19,097 nucleotides of DNA from positions 1 through 19,097 of the forward strand of contig CAMCYT010000022.1 in NCBI GenBank assembly GCA_945885485.1. Direction: 5' to 3'. Shown here piece after piece: positions 1 to 7,373 of this stretch. The notes under the pieces were generated by a model. The model was not told the origin of the DNA and searched no databases. It worked only from the letters and a program-made list of their open reading frames with translations. This stretch comes from Prosthecobacter debontii (GTDB lineage: Bacteria > Verrucomicrobiota > Verrucomicrobiia > Verrucomicrobiales > Akkermansiaceae). The translations under genes were made by a program, and so were the position numbers. The first letter of the stretch is position 1. Each line of letters opens with the position of its first letter.

Positions 1-125
1 TTAATGGTATCAAAAAAGAGAACTTTCACTGGTTTTTGAAGGAGTGTGAATGGCGCTTCAATGGAGGTAACCATCAAATGCTCTTGAAGCAGCTTAAATA
101 CTGGGTAAAACAGGCTCAGCAATGA
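1..125 (+). pseudogene. IS1595-type transposase, C-terminal fragment
   Basis: Reading in the frame that starts at position 3 gives 40 codons without a stop, ending in TGA at 123-125. The peptide contains HWFLKECEWRFN and then LLKQLKYWVKQ. That layout (H-x-F-x-K-E-C-E-x-R-F-N followed by a short Leu/Lys helix) is how ISXO2/IS1595 family DDE transposases end. The catalytic domain would lie to the left of the window, so the element may be intact there; only the tail is visible. It is typed as pseudogene because a complete gene cannot be shown. Family recognition is from memory of the C-terminal motif. Confidence 0.7.
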
Positions 126-144
126 GCCTTAGCTAGTACAGCCC
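1..144 (+). mobile_element. Probable right end of an IS1595-type insertion sequence
   Basis: About 20 bases after the transposase stop, the sequence AGTACAGCCCC ends near 144. Read from the outside this is GGGGCTGTACT, which fits the G-rich tips of IS terminal inverted repeats. The AT-rich TAAATTTA next to it could be the 8-bp target duplication usual for this family. The left end is outside the window, so neither repeat nor duplication can be confirmed. Confidence 0.35.
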
Positions 145-156
145 CTAAATTTAATT

Positions 157-192
157 CTCTGCGTCACTCTGCGACCTCTGCGTCTCCGCGGT
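157..192. repeat. CTCTGCG word repeat
   Basis: The heptamer CTCTGCG occurs three times (157-163, 167-173, 176-182) and is followed by the variant TCTCCGCG and GGTG. The array lies between the insertion sequence end and the 3' end of the TVP38-like gene. Near-identical strings of this word are, from memory, scattered through gaps of many unrelated bacterial genomes. No coding role is visible. Confidence 0.6.
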
Positions 193-202
193 GAAAATCT
201 TT

Positions 203-826
203 CTATTTCTTCCTCATCACCGCCGCAGCACCCCACAACACCGCCGGCACTCCGAGAGAGAACGCCAAACCCCAAGCCGGTTGCTCGCGTCCAACCATTC
301 CGATCCACGCAAACAGAAATCCCATCGGCACGGAACCACAAGCGAGAGCGATGACAAAAGTTCCAAACGGCATTCGCAACAGTCCCGCCATGCACGCGAG
401 CACTTCGGGCAGAATCGGCAACGCGCGACTCATCGCCACCACCCATGCCCCGCTCTTTTCGAAAATGCTTCTGCCCTTTTCAAAATCTTTCTCGCCCAAC
501 CAACGCTTGGCGAATTTCTCATCGAAAAACCGACCCACCCCGTAGCCTAAGATCCCAGCTAACATGGAGCCGAAGGCGGACAACAAACCCCCGATCCAAA
601 ATCCATAAACCGCGCCCAAAGCCGACATCACAATCGTTCCGGGAATGGGCAACAACAGATCTACCACCAGCAGGAGAATCCCTAACAACCACGCCCAACT
701 CTTCGCTTGCTCGAAATAGCCGGCCAACTTTTCCACATTCCATACCTCCTCCAAGCCCTCACCAAACAATCCCCAGCCAACGAGAAAAAACACCGCCAAA
801 GCTATCATTAAAAAAACAAGTCTCAT
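203..826 (-). CDS. TVP38/TMEM64 (VTT domain, DedA-like) inner-membrane protein
   Basis: The 207-residue protein is almost wholly hydrophobic. One membrane segment is at residues 4-21 and further segments lie at about 45-60, 64-98, 126-150 and 155-200. The VTT-type core is visible: the re-entrant PIPG (60-63), a glycine ladder ending in G-x-G-R (96-99), and SRALPILPE (133-141) leading into a G-L-L-R-M stretch. The family is thought to flip or move lipids such as undecaprenyl phosphate or phosphatidylethanolamine; the substrate here cannot be told. The start ATG at 824-826 directly precedes the first membrane helix and no Shine-Dalgarno is seen. It sits 53 bases after the dinG-like stop on the same strand, so the two could share a transcript. 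Confidence 0.85.
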   Translation of the reverse strand: MRLVFLMIALAVFFLVGWGLFGEGLEEVWNVEKLAGYFEQAKSWAWLLGILLLVVDLLLPIPGTIVMSALGAVYGFWIGGLLSAFGSMLAGILGYGVGRFFDEKFAKRWLGEKDFEKGRSIFEKSGAWVVAMSRALPILPEVLACMAGLLRMPFGTFVIALACGSVPMGFLFAWIGMVGREQPAWGLAFSLGVPAVLWGAAAVMRKK

Positions 827-879
827 CTTAAATTGCTTCTCTTATCTTTCTTGAATTTTGAAATTTGAGCTTTAAATTT

Positions 880-2883
880 TCAAATAATAATTTCGACCGG
901 TGCTTCCGGCAGGGCTTTCATGAACACGCTACCATAACGTTTGGTCAAAATTCGATTGTCCAAAATACATACCAGCCCGTGGTCTTTTTTATTCCGAATC
1001 AATCGACCCACTCCCTGTCTTAATTTCAAAACTGCCTCAGGCAACGAGTAGTCCATGAATGGATTTCCGCCGGCTTCTTGGATCGCTTCCAAGCGTGAAG
1101 CCGTCAGCGGATGATCCGGCACAGCGAAAGGCAACCGGGTCACAATCACATTCGACAAAGCCTCACCCGGAACATCCACACCTGTCCAGAAACTATCCGT
1201 CCCAAACAACACGCTGCTCACATCCTCACGGAATTCCTCTAACATCTTATGCCGTGGCATGCCGTCGCCTTGTTTAAATAATCTCCAACCCTTCTTTTTA
1301 AAATAACTCTCACAGCGCTTCGCCGCGTCTTGCATGGTCCGATAACTTGTGAACAACACAAATGCCCGCCCATCGCTCTCACTCACCGCATCCATAATTC
1401 CCTTCGCCAACAACTCATCATATTTCGGCGTATTCGGCTCAGGAATGGATTTGTAAATTTTCACCTTCATCTGCTTCTGGTAATCGAACGGACTACCAAT
1501 GCTCAACGCCCGCGCACTTTCTGCTCCGACCCGTTTCCGAAAGTATCCCAATTCAGGATCACCAACTCCTAGAGTGGCGCTGGTCATCACCATGCATTTC
1601 TTTCCCGTAAACAACAGAGGCCGCAACCGATCCGCCACGTTCACTGGTGCGGCGTGACAACTGAACTGCGTTTCTTCCCGCCCGCTTTTCTCAACCCAAT
1701 ACACACTGCCTTCATCTCGTTGATCGAGAAACTCACCGACAGTCGCCTGAGTGTCGCGAAACTTACGCGCCAGATCCATCAGCTCATTTTTCGAGGTTTC
1801 GTTGCCGGTATCTTCCGCTAACTCCGAAAGTTCCTCCCACAAATCCCGCAACGGCGATGCCAAACAATTCCCCACCAACTCAGGACTCCTCACCCGAAAT
1901 TCCTTCGACCACTCACCGAACTTTGCCGCGTTTCCGATATCGTTGAAAAACTGATCCACCGCATTCAAACTCCGCTCCACCGCAAGCATCGGCGCCGCTT
2001 TACGATACGTTTTCAACAAACCTTTACGTGTCTTCGGATTGTAAAGCCGCTGCAAATCAAACCGCAAACCTGCCTGAGTAAGTCGCAATCCTAGTTGCAC
2101 CGCCGCCACCTGCTCCACGGTGTGCGCCTCATCCATCACCGCAAAATCATTCGGAAAAAGAAATCCCCCCATTTTATCAGGTTCGCTTTCATCCGCCATC
2201 TCGTCGGTTTCTAACAGCGCAAAAAACAAGGTATGGTTCACCACCACGAGTTTCGCATCCGCCGCCGCTTTCCGCGCCTCTTGGAAAAAACAATTTCCTT
2301 TGGGTCCACAATATCTCTGCGTGCACGAATGCGCCTCGCTGCAAACCTGCATCCAAACCTTCATCGATGGCTGAAACGGAATTCCACTCAACGTTCCATC
2401 CCGCGTCTGATCCGCCCAATCACGGATCCGGGCAAGCTCCTCACTTTCCGTGGACGTAAATAAATCACCCGACTGCTCCCATGCCCTTCTCAACCTCGCC
2501 GGACACAAATAATTTCCCCGACCCTTCAACAAAACCGCTGGCAAATCCTCACCTAAAATTTTACGCACTAACGGAATATCTTTCCTGACCAACTGCTCCT
2601 GCAAATTGATCGTGTGCGTGGAGATCACACCCTTGCGACCCGTCGCCAACGCGAACTTCGCCGCCGGAATCAGATACGCCAGAGATTTTCCAACACCCGT
2701 CCCCGCCTCTGCAACCAATGGCTGCGCCGAAAGAAAACTCTCCGCCACCGCTCCTGCTAGTTCCTCTTGCTCAGCTCGATACTCAAAATCTTTTGACTGC
2801 GATAGCAAACCCGTCCTCGAAAACACATCACGCACCTCCTCGACCAAATTCACTCCCCCTGCATTCTCCGTAATCGAAATCAT
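880..2883 (-). CDS. dinG: DinG-like ATP-dependent DNA helicase with iron-sulfur cluster
   Basis: This 667-residue XPD/DinG superfamily-2 helicase would unwind DNA 5' to 3', including R-loops and forked or G-quadruplex structures, in the cytoplasm. Walker A is EAGTGVGKS (59-67) and the DEAH box is at 251-254. Motif VI, QGVGRLIR, is at 623-630. Four cysteines suit a 4Fe-4S cluster: C127 and the group C187-x4-C192-x5-C198, which matches the spacing known for E. coli DinG. An extra C181 is close by. A GAGG about ten bases before the ATG makes this one of the few starts with a plausible ribosome site. Length is close to the family norm. It could equally be called YoaA/DinG-like, since the exact subgroup cannot be fixed by eye. 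Confidence 0.9.
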   Translation of the reverse strand: MISITENAGGVNLVEEVRDVFSRTGLLSQSKDFEYRAEQEELAGAVAESFLSAQPLVAEAGTGVGKSLAYLIPAAKFALATGRKGVISTHTINLQEQLVRKDIPLVRKILGEDLPAVLLKGRGNYLCPARLRRAWEQSGDLFTSTESEELARIRDWADQTRDGTLSGIPFQPSMKVWMQVCSEAHSCTQRYCGPKGNCFFQEARKAAADAKLVVVNHTLFFALLETDEMADESEPDKMGGFLFPNDFAVMDEAHTVEQVAAVQLGLRLTQAGLRFDLQRLYNPKTRKGLLKTYRKAAPMLAVERSLNAVDQFFNDIGNAAKFGEWSKEFRVRSPELVGNCLASPLRDLWEELSELAEDTGNETSKNELMDLARKFRDTQATVGEFLDQRDEGSVYWVEKSGREETQFSCHAAPVNVADRLRPLLFTGKKCMVMTSATLGVGDPELGYFRKRVGAESARALSIGSPFDYQKQMKVKIYKSIPEPNTPKYDELLAKGIMDAVSESDGRAFVLFTSYRTMQDAAKRCESYFKKKGWRLFKQGDGMPRHKMLEEFREDVSSVLFGTDSFWTGVDVPGEALSNVIVTRLPFAVPDHPLTASRLEAIQEAGGNPFMDYSLPEAVLKLRQGVGRLIRNKKDHGLVCILDNRILTKRYGSVFMKALPEAPVEIII

Positions 2884-2945
2884 CTGCCGACATCCTCAGC
2901 CCTCGCCCACATTTCTGCAAGACCGTAGCACGAGCTGCGGATTTT

Positions 2946-3056
2946 AGGTAGGGCGCCCTCGCCGAGGGCGCCGCGCAATGCGGATCGTATCTGATAATTC
3001 CATAAATCATCATCTTCCTCATTTCATGCGGTGTCCTCCGCGAGGACACCCTACCT
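2946..3056. repeat. REP-like hairpin pair in inverted orientation (REPIN-like)
   Basis: A hairpin with perfect 10-base arms (952-961 against 963-972, plus 2000; one-base centre) is preceded by AGGTAGGG. About 58 bases on, a second hairpin with 9-base arms (3030-3038 against 3042-3050) is followed by CCCTACCT. The GTAG at the outer foot of each stem, the head-to-head orientation and the size match REP doublets mobilised by RAYT (TnpA-REP) transposases. The two stems have different arm sequences. No RAYT gene is in the window. Confidence 0.6.
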
Positions 3057-3077
3057 CTAGGCATCCATCATGTGTGA

Positions 3078-3110
3078 GATCCACCATGACCTTGCGATCG
3101 ATGGTGGATC
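3078..3110 (-). terminator. Stem-loop 3' of the BtuB-like gene
   Basis: A perfect 10-base inverted repeat, GATCCACCAT (3078-3087) and ATGGTGGATC (3101-3110), encloses a 13-base loop. It begins 11 bases after the stop of the receptor gene. There is no U-run on the far side, so it may be a factor-assisted terminator or an mRNA-end stabiliser, not a classical intrinsic terminator. Confidence 0.5.
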
Positions 3111-3120
3111 CGGCGTAACG

Positions 3121-5082
3121 TCAGAATGAATACTTCACGCCGACGTAGGCGGTGCGACCAATGGCAGGGAAGCCTGCGGCAGAGGCATAGGACTCATCGA
3201 GAAGGTTTTCGATTCGGCCGTATATCGACCAGTCTTTGGTGACTTGCCAATCGGCGACCATGCGCAGAACCACAAAGTCTTCGGCCTCGCCTTGAAGGTA
3301 GGCGGAAGGGTCGATGTCCTGACGGTGCAGTTGGCCGATGAGTTGCAGTCCCGCACCGAAGTCTTCGGTGAACTTGAAATGTGTGCTCAATTGCACCAAG
3401 TGGCGTGGCCGACGCGCCAGCGGCACATCTTTGGCTGGATCCGGAATAAAGCCTCCGGTGCGCGGATCATTGAGTCGGTCGGCGACGGCGCGCAGGTAGG
3501 TGTATCCCATTACCCATTTCCATTCATCAGTCGCCTGATAAGAAATCGAAGCTTCGATGCCTTCTGTGGTTGCTTGCTCGATGTTGAAGGTGTCAAAAGT
3601 CGAAGGTTCGTAGCTGAGTAAATTATCGATTTCATTGCGGAAAATAACCATGGAGCCATTCATCCTGTCATTCAAGAAGGCTTGTTTGGCGCCGATCTCG
3701 TAGGATGTGCTGCTCTCCGCATTGAGAGGGGTGCTGATGTCCGAATCGTAGGCGACATCCACGGCGCTGGGTGGGGCGTAGGATGTGGCGGCCTTGGCGA
3801 AGATAGAAGTGCCGCTGCCGCGAAAATGATGGATGAGCATCAGGTTGCCGGTTGTTTCGTTGTCGAAATCCGAATAATGATCCGACCGAATGCCGGCGTG
3901 CAGTTCGGTGTTTTCGTCTAACATCCAAAGTATTTGTGCGAAGGATCCGAGTTGCTGGAAACTTTCCTCATAGGGGGTAGGCGGATCGAGAGGATTGTAT
4001 GTATAGATGTTGCTGTTATCGACTTGATCGTTACGGAAAACAGCGCCAAAGGTGAGCAGCGAGTCGCCCGGTAGTGAGTAGTCGACTTGTAGGTTGAACT
4101 CATCGTTGATCACTTCGATCTGATTACTGATCGGGAAGTCGCCCAGGTAGGGAAATAATGGGAATGGACCGTAGGCGGGATTGACTTCAAAGGTGTCCGA
4201 ATTCCGTTCCGACCGTGAATAGAAAATGTGGGCGGAAACCTGGTCTGTCTTGAAGCGGACGCCCGGCGAGATAAGCCAGTTGGTGGTTTCCTGTCTGTTG
4301 AAGGGAGTTGGGGTGATAGTGTCGCCGGGTACCTCCTTTTCGTTTGCGAAGCCTAAGGCCAGGAGTTCAAAGCTGAGACGTTCATTGATCATCCAATCGA
4401 AGCGCGAGGTTAGGTTGCTTTGCTCGAAGGCATCGTTTGGTCTCTCGTTGTCCGTGCTCAGGCTGCTGGTCGAGAGGGAAAATCCGGTCGACTCGTTGCC
4501 GACGCGGGTTTCGATGCCCGCGTGCTGGAAAGCATTCGATCCGTATTCCGCATAGACGTTGCTCTCGGGGCTATTGACGCCAAGCCCGGAGCGCAGACGG
4601 GTATCGATCACGCCGCCGATGTTGCTGCTGCCGTATTGGACACTCGAGGGTCCACGTTGAATTTGCACACTGCTCGCGTTGGCTGGAGTTAGGAAACTCA
4701 GGTCATATTCATTGCCGAATCCAGGACTGAGCCTCCGGCCTTCGATGAACATCGCCGTGTGGTTGCTTTCGGTTCCGCGCACGGAGAGAGAGCTGGTGTT
4801 ACCCAGTCCGCCGGTTGACCAAAGTGCCATGCCCGGTTGCTGGATGAGAACGTCGACGAGCCGTTGATTTTGCCATGTGGCAAGATCCTCCGTCGAAACG
4901 TAGGAGACTGATGGGGAGACTCGATCTATACCTAGGGGGGTTCTGGTGCTGACCACGATCAACTCATCCAGCTCGTCTTCCACCTCCGCCGTCAATGAAC
5001 TGCAGAGCACTACCGCTGCCAACCCTAAGGTGCAGCCCGTCCGTATCGTCCGCTTTTGCGCGAACGTTTTATGTTTTATCAT
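3121..5082 (-). CDS. btuB: TonB-dependent outer-membrane receptor, probable vitamin B12 transporter BtuB
   Basis: The 653-residue precursor has a basic N-terminus and hydrophobic stretch (14-30), with likely cleavage near LTA (30-32). A TonB-box-like DELIVVST follows (39-46). The plug domain (about 50-165) shows VRGTESNHTAMFIEGRRL and IQRGPSSVQYGSSNIGGVI. The remainder is the beta-barrel, closing with RIENLLDESY and a terminal aromatic in VGVKYSF, as outer-membrane barrels end. Length is near that of E. coli BtuB (614 residues). The barrel alone cannot reveal the ligand, but the cobalamin riboswitch in the leader makes B12 or another corrinoid the best reading. GGAG lies 13 bases before the ATG, immediately after the riboswitch, which would suit translational control. 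No BtuCD/F genes are nearby. Confidence 0.88.
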   Translation of the reverse strand: MIKHKTFAQKRTIRTGCTLGLAAVVLCSSLTAEVEDELDELIVVSTRTPLGIDRVSPSVSYVSTEDLATWQNQRLVDVLIQQPGMALWSTGGLGNTSSLSVRGTESNHTAMFIEGRRLSPGFGNEYDLSFLTPANASSVQIQRGPSSVQYGSSNIGGVIDTRLRSGLGVNSPESNVYAEYGSNAFQHAGIETRVGNESTGFSLSTSSLSTDNERPNDAFEQSNLTSRFDWMINERLSFELLALGFANEKEVPGDTITPTPFNRQETTNWLISPGVRFKTDQVSAHIFYSRSERNSDTFEVNPAYGPFPLFPYLGDFPISNQIEVINDEFNLQVDYSLPGDSLLTFGAVFRNDQVDNSNIYTYNPLDPPTPYEESFQQLGSFAQILWMLDENTELHAGIRSDHYSDFDNETTGNLMLIHHFRGSGTSIFAKAATSYAPPSAVDVAYDSDISTPLNAESSTSYEIGAKQAFLNDRMNGSMVIFRNEIDNLLSYEPSTFDTFNIEQATTEGIEASISYQATDEWKWVMGYTYLRAVADRLNDPRTGGFIPDPAKDVPLARRPRHLVQLSTHFKFTEDFGAGLQLIGQLHRQDIDPSAYLQGEAEDFVVLRMVADWQVTKDWSIYGRIENLLDESYASAAGFPAIGRTAYVGVKYSF

Positions 5083-5094
5083 TTTTATGTTTTA

Positions 5095-5275
5095 TCTCCG
5101 TGAACCTGTTTTCCGCAGATTCGTTCAGAAACTCCCAAGGCTGGCGATCTGACTCAGCTTCCCGTTTTCACGCAAAACCATACAGTGGCGGTACCGCTCC
5201 GGATTCTCACCGGATTCCCCATCAATTGACTGCCCGAGCGACGGGCCTCCAAAGGAGTGCCACTGCTATTTCAAC
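5095..5275 (-). promoter_or_regulatory. Cobalamin (B12) riboswitch
   Basis: On the minus strand the leader of the receptor gene carries the conserved cobalamin-riboswitch core between 5220 and 5178. It reads GGGGAATCCGGTGAGAATCC and then GGAGCGGTACCGCCACTG. A CAGTGGCACTCC element lies 5' of it (about 5252-5264). The 3' B12-box-like GTCAGATCGCCAGCC follows (about 5140-5155). The core matches the textbook consensus almost base for base. Binding of adenosylcobalamin or another cobalamin would reduce expression of the receptor. The outer limits are approximate because P1 pairing was not folded. Confidence 0.93.
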
Positions 5276-5355
5276 AACGACGTAGGGGTCATATCTGTTG
5301 AAGCTGAAATCTCCAAACCTAAAATCGAAGATAAATTACACAGAACAGAATTTCT

Positions 5356-5476
5356 ACCGCGAATGAACGCGAATGAACGCGAATGAACGCTAATTTTAAG
5401 AATCTTGGCCATTTTCGGTAACCTTAATAATTCGAGAACATGATCTTATTCGCGTCCATTAGCGTTCATTCGCGGT
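5356..5476. repeat. GAATGAACGC repeat and matching inverted copy
   Basis: Three tandem copies of the 10-mer GAATGAACGC fill 5361-5390, within ACCGCGAATGAACGC...CTAAT. About 60 bases on, ATTAGCGTTCATTCGCGGT (5458-5476) is the inverted copy. The transcript could fold into a long hairpin. It lies in the divergent gap between the riboswitch leader and folD, where promoters for both directions must sit. Similar words are, from memory, common in gaps of unrelated bacterial genomes. Confidence 0.75.
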
Positions 5477-5557
5477 TAATTTCTTATGTTGATGACAGAT
5501 CGCCGGATTTTAAATTTCGTGCTTAAACTTTCTGATTTCACCTCTAGGCTTCGCCGC

Positions 5558-6436
5558 ATGAACCAACCTCGCATCATCGACGGAAAAGCCGTTGCCGCCA
5601 CTGTCCTCGAAGAATGCCGCATCGAAACAGCTGCTCTGAAAGCCAAAGGCATCACTCCCGGCTTGGCGGTTGTCTTGGTTGGAAACGATCCTGCGTCCGC
5701 CGTTTACGTCGGCTCCAAAGCCCGCACCTGCGCCGATCTCGGTTTCCACTCGGTCAAACTCGAACTTCCTGCCGAAACCACCCAGGCAGAACTCCTCAAA
5801 GTCGTCGCCGATCTGAATGCCGATCCCGCAGTCCATGGCATCCTTGTTCAATCTCCCCCGCCCAAACACATCGATGAAGAAACCGTCATTCGCGCCATCG
5901 ATCCTCGCAAGGACGTCGATGGCTTCCATCCGAAAAACGTCGCGAAACTGGTTTTAGAAGATCCCACCGGTTTCGTTCCCTGCACACCAGCTGGCTGTAT
6001 GAAATTGTTAGAAATTTCAGGAATCGATACCAACGGCGCGGAAGCGGTTGTCATCGGCCGCTCCATGATTGTCGGCAAGCCGATGGCGATGTTGTTAGTC
6101 GCTAAAAATTCCAACGCCACGGTCACCATCGCCCACTCACGTTCTAAAGATCTCCCTGCCATCTGCCGCCGCGCCGACATCCTTATCGCCGCCGTCGGCC
6201 GACCTGAAATGGTCAAAGCCGATTGGGTCAAACCCGGCGCCGTCGTCATCGATGTCGGCATCAACCGCATCGCCGATCCATCAAAAAAATCCGGCCATCG
6301 TCTCACCGGTGATGTCGCTTATGATGAAGTCGCACCAAGATGTGCGGCGATCACACCTGTTCCTGGTGGTGTGGGCCCGATGACCATCGCGATGCTGATG
6401 AAAAATACGCTGCAAGCGGCGAGGCAGTTGGGGTAG
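5558..6436 (+). CDS. folD: Bifunctional methylenetetrahydrofolate dehydrogenase / methenyltetrahydrofolate cyclohydrolase FolD
   Basis: FolD oxidises 5,10-methylene-THF with NADP and hydrolyses the product to 10-formyl-THF, the one-carbon donor for purines and initiator tRNA. From this start the protein is 292 residues, normal for the family. An in-frame ATG at 5486 would add 24 residues unlike FolD, and the DGK motif belongs near residue 8, so 5558 is chosen. The catalytic pair Y50-x3-K54 is present in VYVGSK, and DVDGFHP (119-125) and the Rossmann motif GRSMIVGKP (167-175) are clear. The C-terminus has TPVPGGVGPMT. The usual VQLPLP loop reads VQSPPP (97-102), a visible variation. A weak AGG precedes the start. 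It is probably transcribed alone, since hairpins follow it. Confidence 0.96.
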   Translation: MNQPRIIDGKAVAATVLEECRIETAALKAKGITPGLAVVLVGNDPASAVYVGSKARTCADLGFHSVKLELPAETTQAELLKVVADLNADPAVHGILVQSPPPKHIDEETVIRAIDPRKDVDGFHPKNVAKLVLEDPTGFVPCTPAGCMKLLEISGIDTNGAEAVVIGRSMIVGKPMAMLLVAKNSNATVTIAHSRSKDLPAICRRADILIAAVGRPEMVKADWVKPGAVVIDVGINRIADPSKKSGHRLTGDVAYDEVAPRCAAITPVPGGVGPMTIAMLMKNTLQAARQLG

Positions 6437-6442
6437 TTGCGG

Positions 6443-6463
6443 GATGATTGAAAAAAAATCATC
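6443..6463 (+). terminator. Hairpin after folD
   Basis: GATGATT (6443-6449) and AATCATC (6457-6463) form a 7-base stem with an A-rich 7-base loop, starting 6 bases after the folD stop. The stem is A/T-rich and the U-run is short (TT), so termination is only a suggestion. Confidence 0.4.
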
Positions 6464-6472
6464 TTCAACGCT

Positions 6473-6612
6473 GGAGTGCGGGAGCTTGCTCCCGCCATGC
6501 GGTAGACGGAGCTTGCTCCGTCGCGGGTGGCTTTAAGCTTCCCCTACACACTTCAACCACCACGCGGAGCAAGCTCCGCTCCTCCCTCAGCGGAGGCAAG
6601 CCTCCGCACTCC
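6473..6612. repeat. Array of four REP-like hairpins
   Basis: Four perfect hairpins with a two-base centre follow one another. They are GCGGGAGC/GCTCCCGC (6478-6495), GACGGAGC/GCTCCGTC (6505-6522), GCGGAGC/GCTCCGC (6564-6579) and GCGGAGGC/GCCTCCGC (6590-6607). The first two have centre TT and the last two AA, as expected if the second half is inverted relative to the first. The array begins with GGAGTGC and ends with GCACTCC, so the whole block is a dyad. GGAG is one of the known REP foot tetranucleotides. Shadow reading frames across this block are not genes. Confidence 0.75.
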
Positions 6613-6823
6613 GGCGCCAATTTCAATTAAACAAATCATTCAACCTCTGATACATCTGCTGCAAATATACGATCCGCTTTCTGCATAGAGAACACAGAAA
6701 AATTCACTACTTACATGACCTAATCCACAACTCGGCGACCTAAGATCGCAGCTACGTGACAAAATGTCCTAAAAGGCGTACTGGACAGATCGGGTTTCCT
6801 GCGGGATATTACAGAAATTATTT

Positions 6824-7177
6824 ATGTCAAAAACCCTGTGCACCGCCCTTTTCCTGCCATTGGTCTTCGCTTCATGCGGAACGATGCAATCCGTGAAAGA
6901 GACGGCTTCGAACGCCACGCGTTCCGTCAAAGAAACGACTGTAGCCGCCACCCAGAACGTCACGGACTTCGCATTGATGCGTCCCAAAGTCGCGGTCGTC
7001 CAAGCTAGAGAAAAAGATATGAAAGCCATGCCCCTCGGCAAAGAGCGCGCCCTTGCATTCGACCAACAACGCAAACGTTCCTTCTGGTCATTTGCCTTAC
7101 CCAATTTCAAAGAGCCAATCTTACCCGTCGTCACCGGCGACGAATCAGACGGTTCTCTGCTCCCGCCGAAATCCTAG
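6824..7177 (+). CDS. Small lipoprotein of unknown function
   Basis: The 117-residue product starts with a short lipoprotein signal: basic K3, a hydrophobic core, then VFASCG with the lipobox cysteine at residue 18. The mature protein would be anchored by a lipid to the inner or outer membrane facing the periplasm. After the cysteine comes SVKET twice (23-27 and 34-38) within a Thr/Ala-rich amphipathic stretch, then a charged middle and a proline-rich end with LPNFKEPILP. No family is recognised. The start is placed by the signal peptide; there is no Shine-Dalgarno. TTA leucine codons here are followed by C, unlike the core genes. It stands alone between repeat-rich gaps. Confidence 0.75.
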   Translation: MSKTLCTALFLPLVFASCGTMQSVKETASNATRSVKETTVAATQNVTDFALMRPKVAVVQAREKDMKAMPLGKERALAFDQQRKRSFWSFALPNFKEPILPVVTGDESDGSLLPPKS

Positions 7178-7231
7178 TGAGATCAATAGTTACAGGCATG
7201 GGTTAAGACCCCTTCTGATGTAAACACGATG

Positions 7232-7276
7232 TTTTAAATCAAAATTCAAACATCAACAATCATCAATCGTCAATCT
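7232..7276. repeat. ATCAATC-word tract ahead of purD-pyrR
   Basis: An AT-rich run of the words AAATCAAAATTCAAACATCAA, split here by the short forms CATCAACAATCATCAATCGTC, precedes the purD-pyrR gene by about 100 bases. The same words return in tandem after pyrB (10707-10758), so this operon is bracketed by related repeats. No PyrR-type attenuator or clear promoter was found in the 196 bases between the lipoprotein and purD-pyrR. Confidence 0.5.
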
Positions 7277-7373
7277 CCCTGATCCAGCCGATAGGCCAAA
7301 TTCTCCTATCCATCGATCAGCTTTCACCCAATCTCCTTGCCCATCCGCCTGAATTCTCACAAAACAAGCGCAG

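Noticed and set aside
445..831. A 128-codon plus-strand frame opposite the TVP38-like gene
   Set aside because: Its proline/serine/arginine-rich product is the shadow of a strongly supported hydrophobic gene on the other strand.
2828..3064. A 78-codon minus-strand frame overlapping the dinG start and the REP-like doublet
   Set aside because: It runs through the hairpins and out of frame into dinG, with no domain or conserved feature.
5486..5557. Longer folD start at 5486
   Set aside because: The extra 24 residues do not resemble any FolD N-terminus, and the ATG at 5558 places the conserved DGK motif at its usual position.
6448..6630. A 60-codon frame across the four-hairpin array
   Set aside because: It exists only because the palindromic repeats lack stops in that frame; the peptide has no other support.
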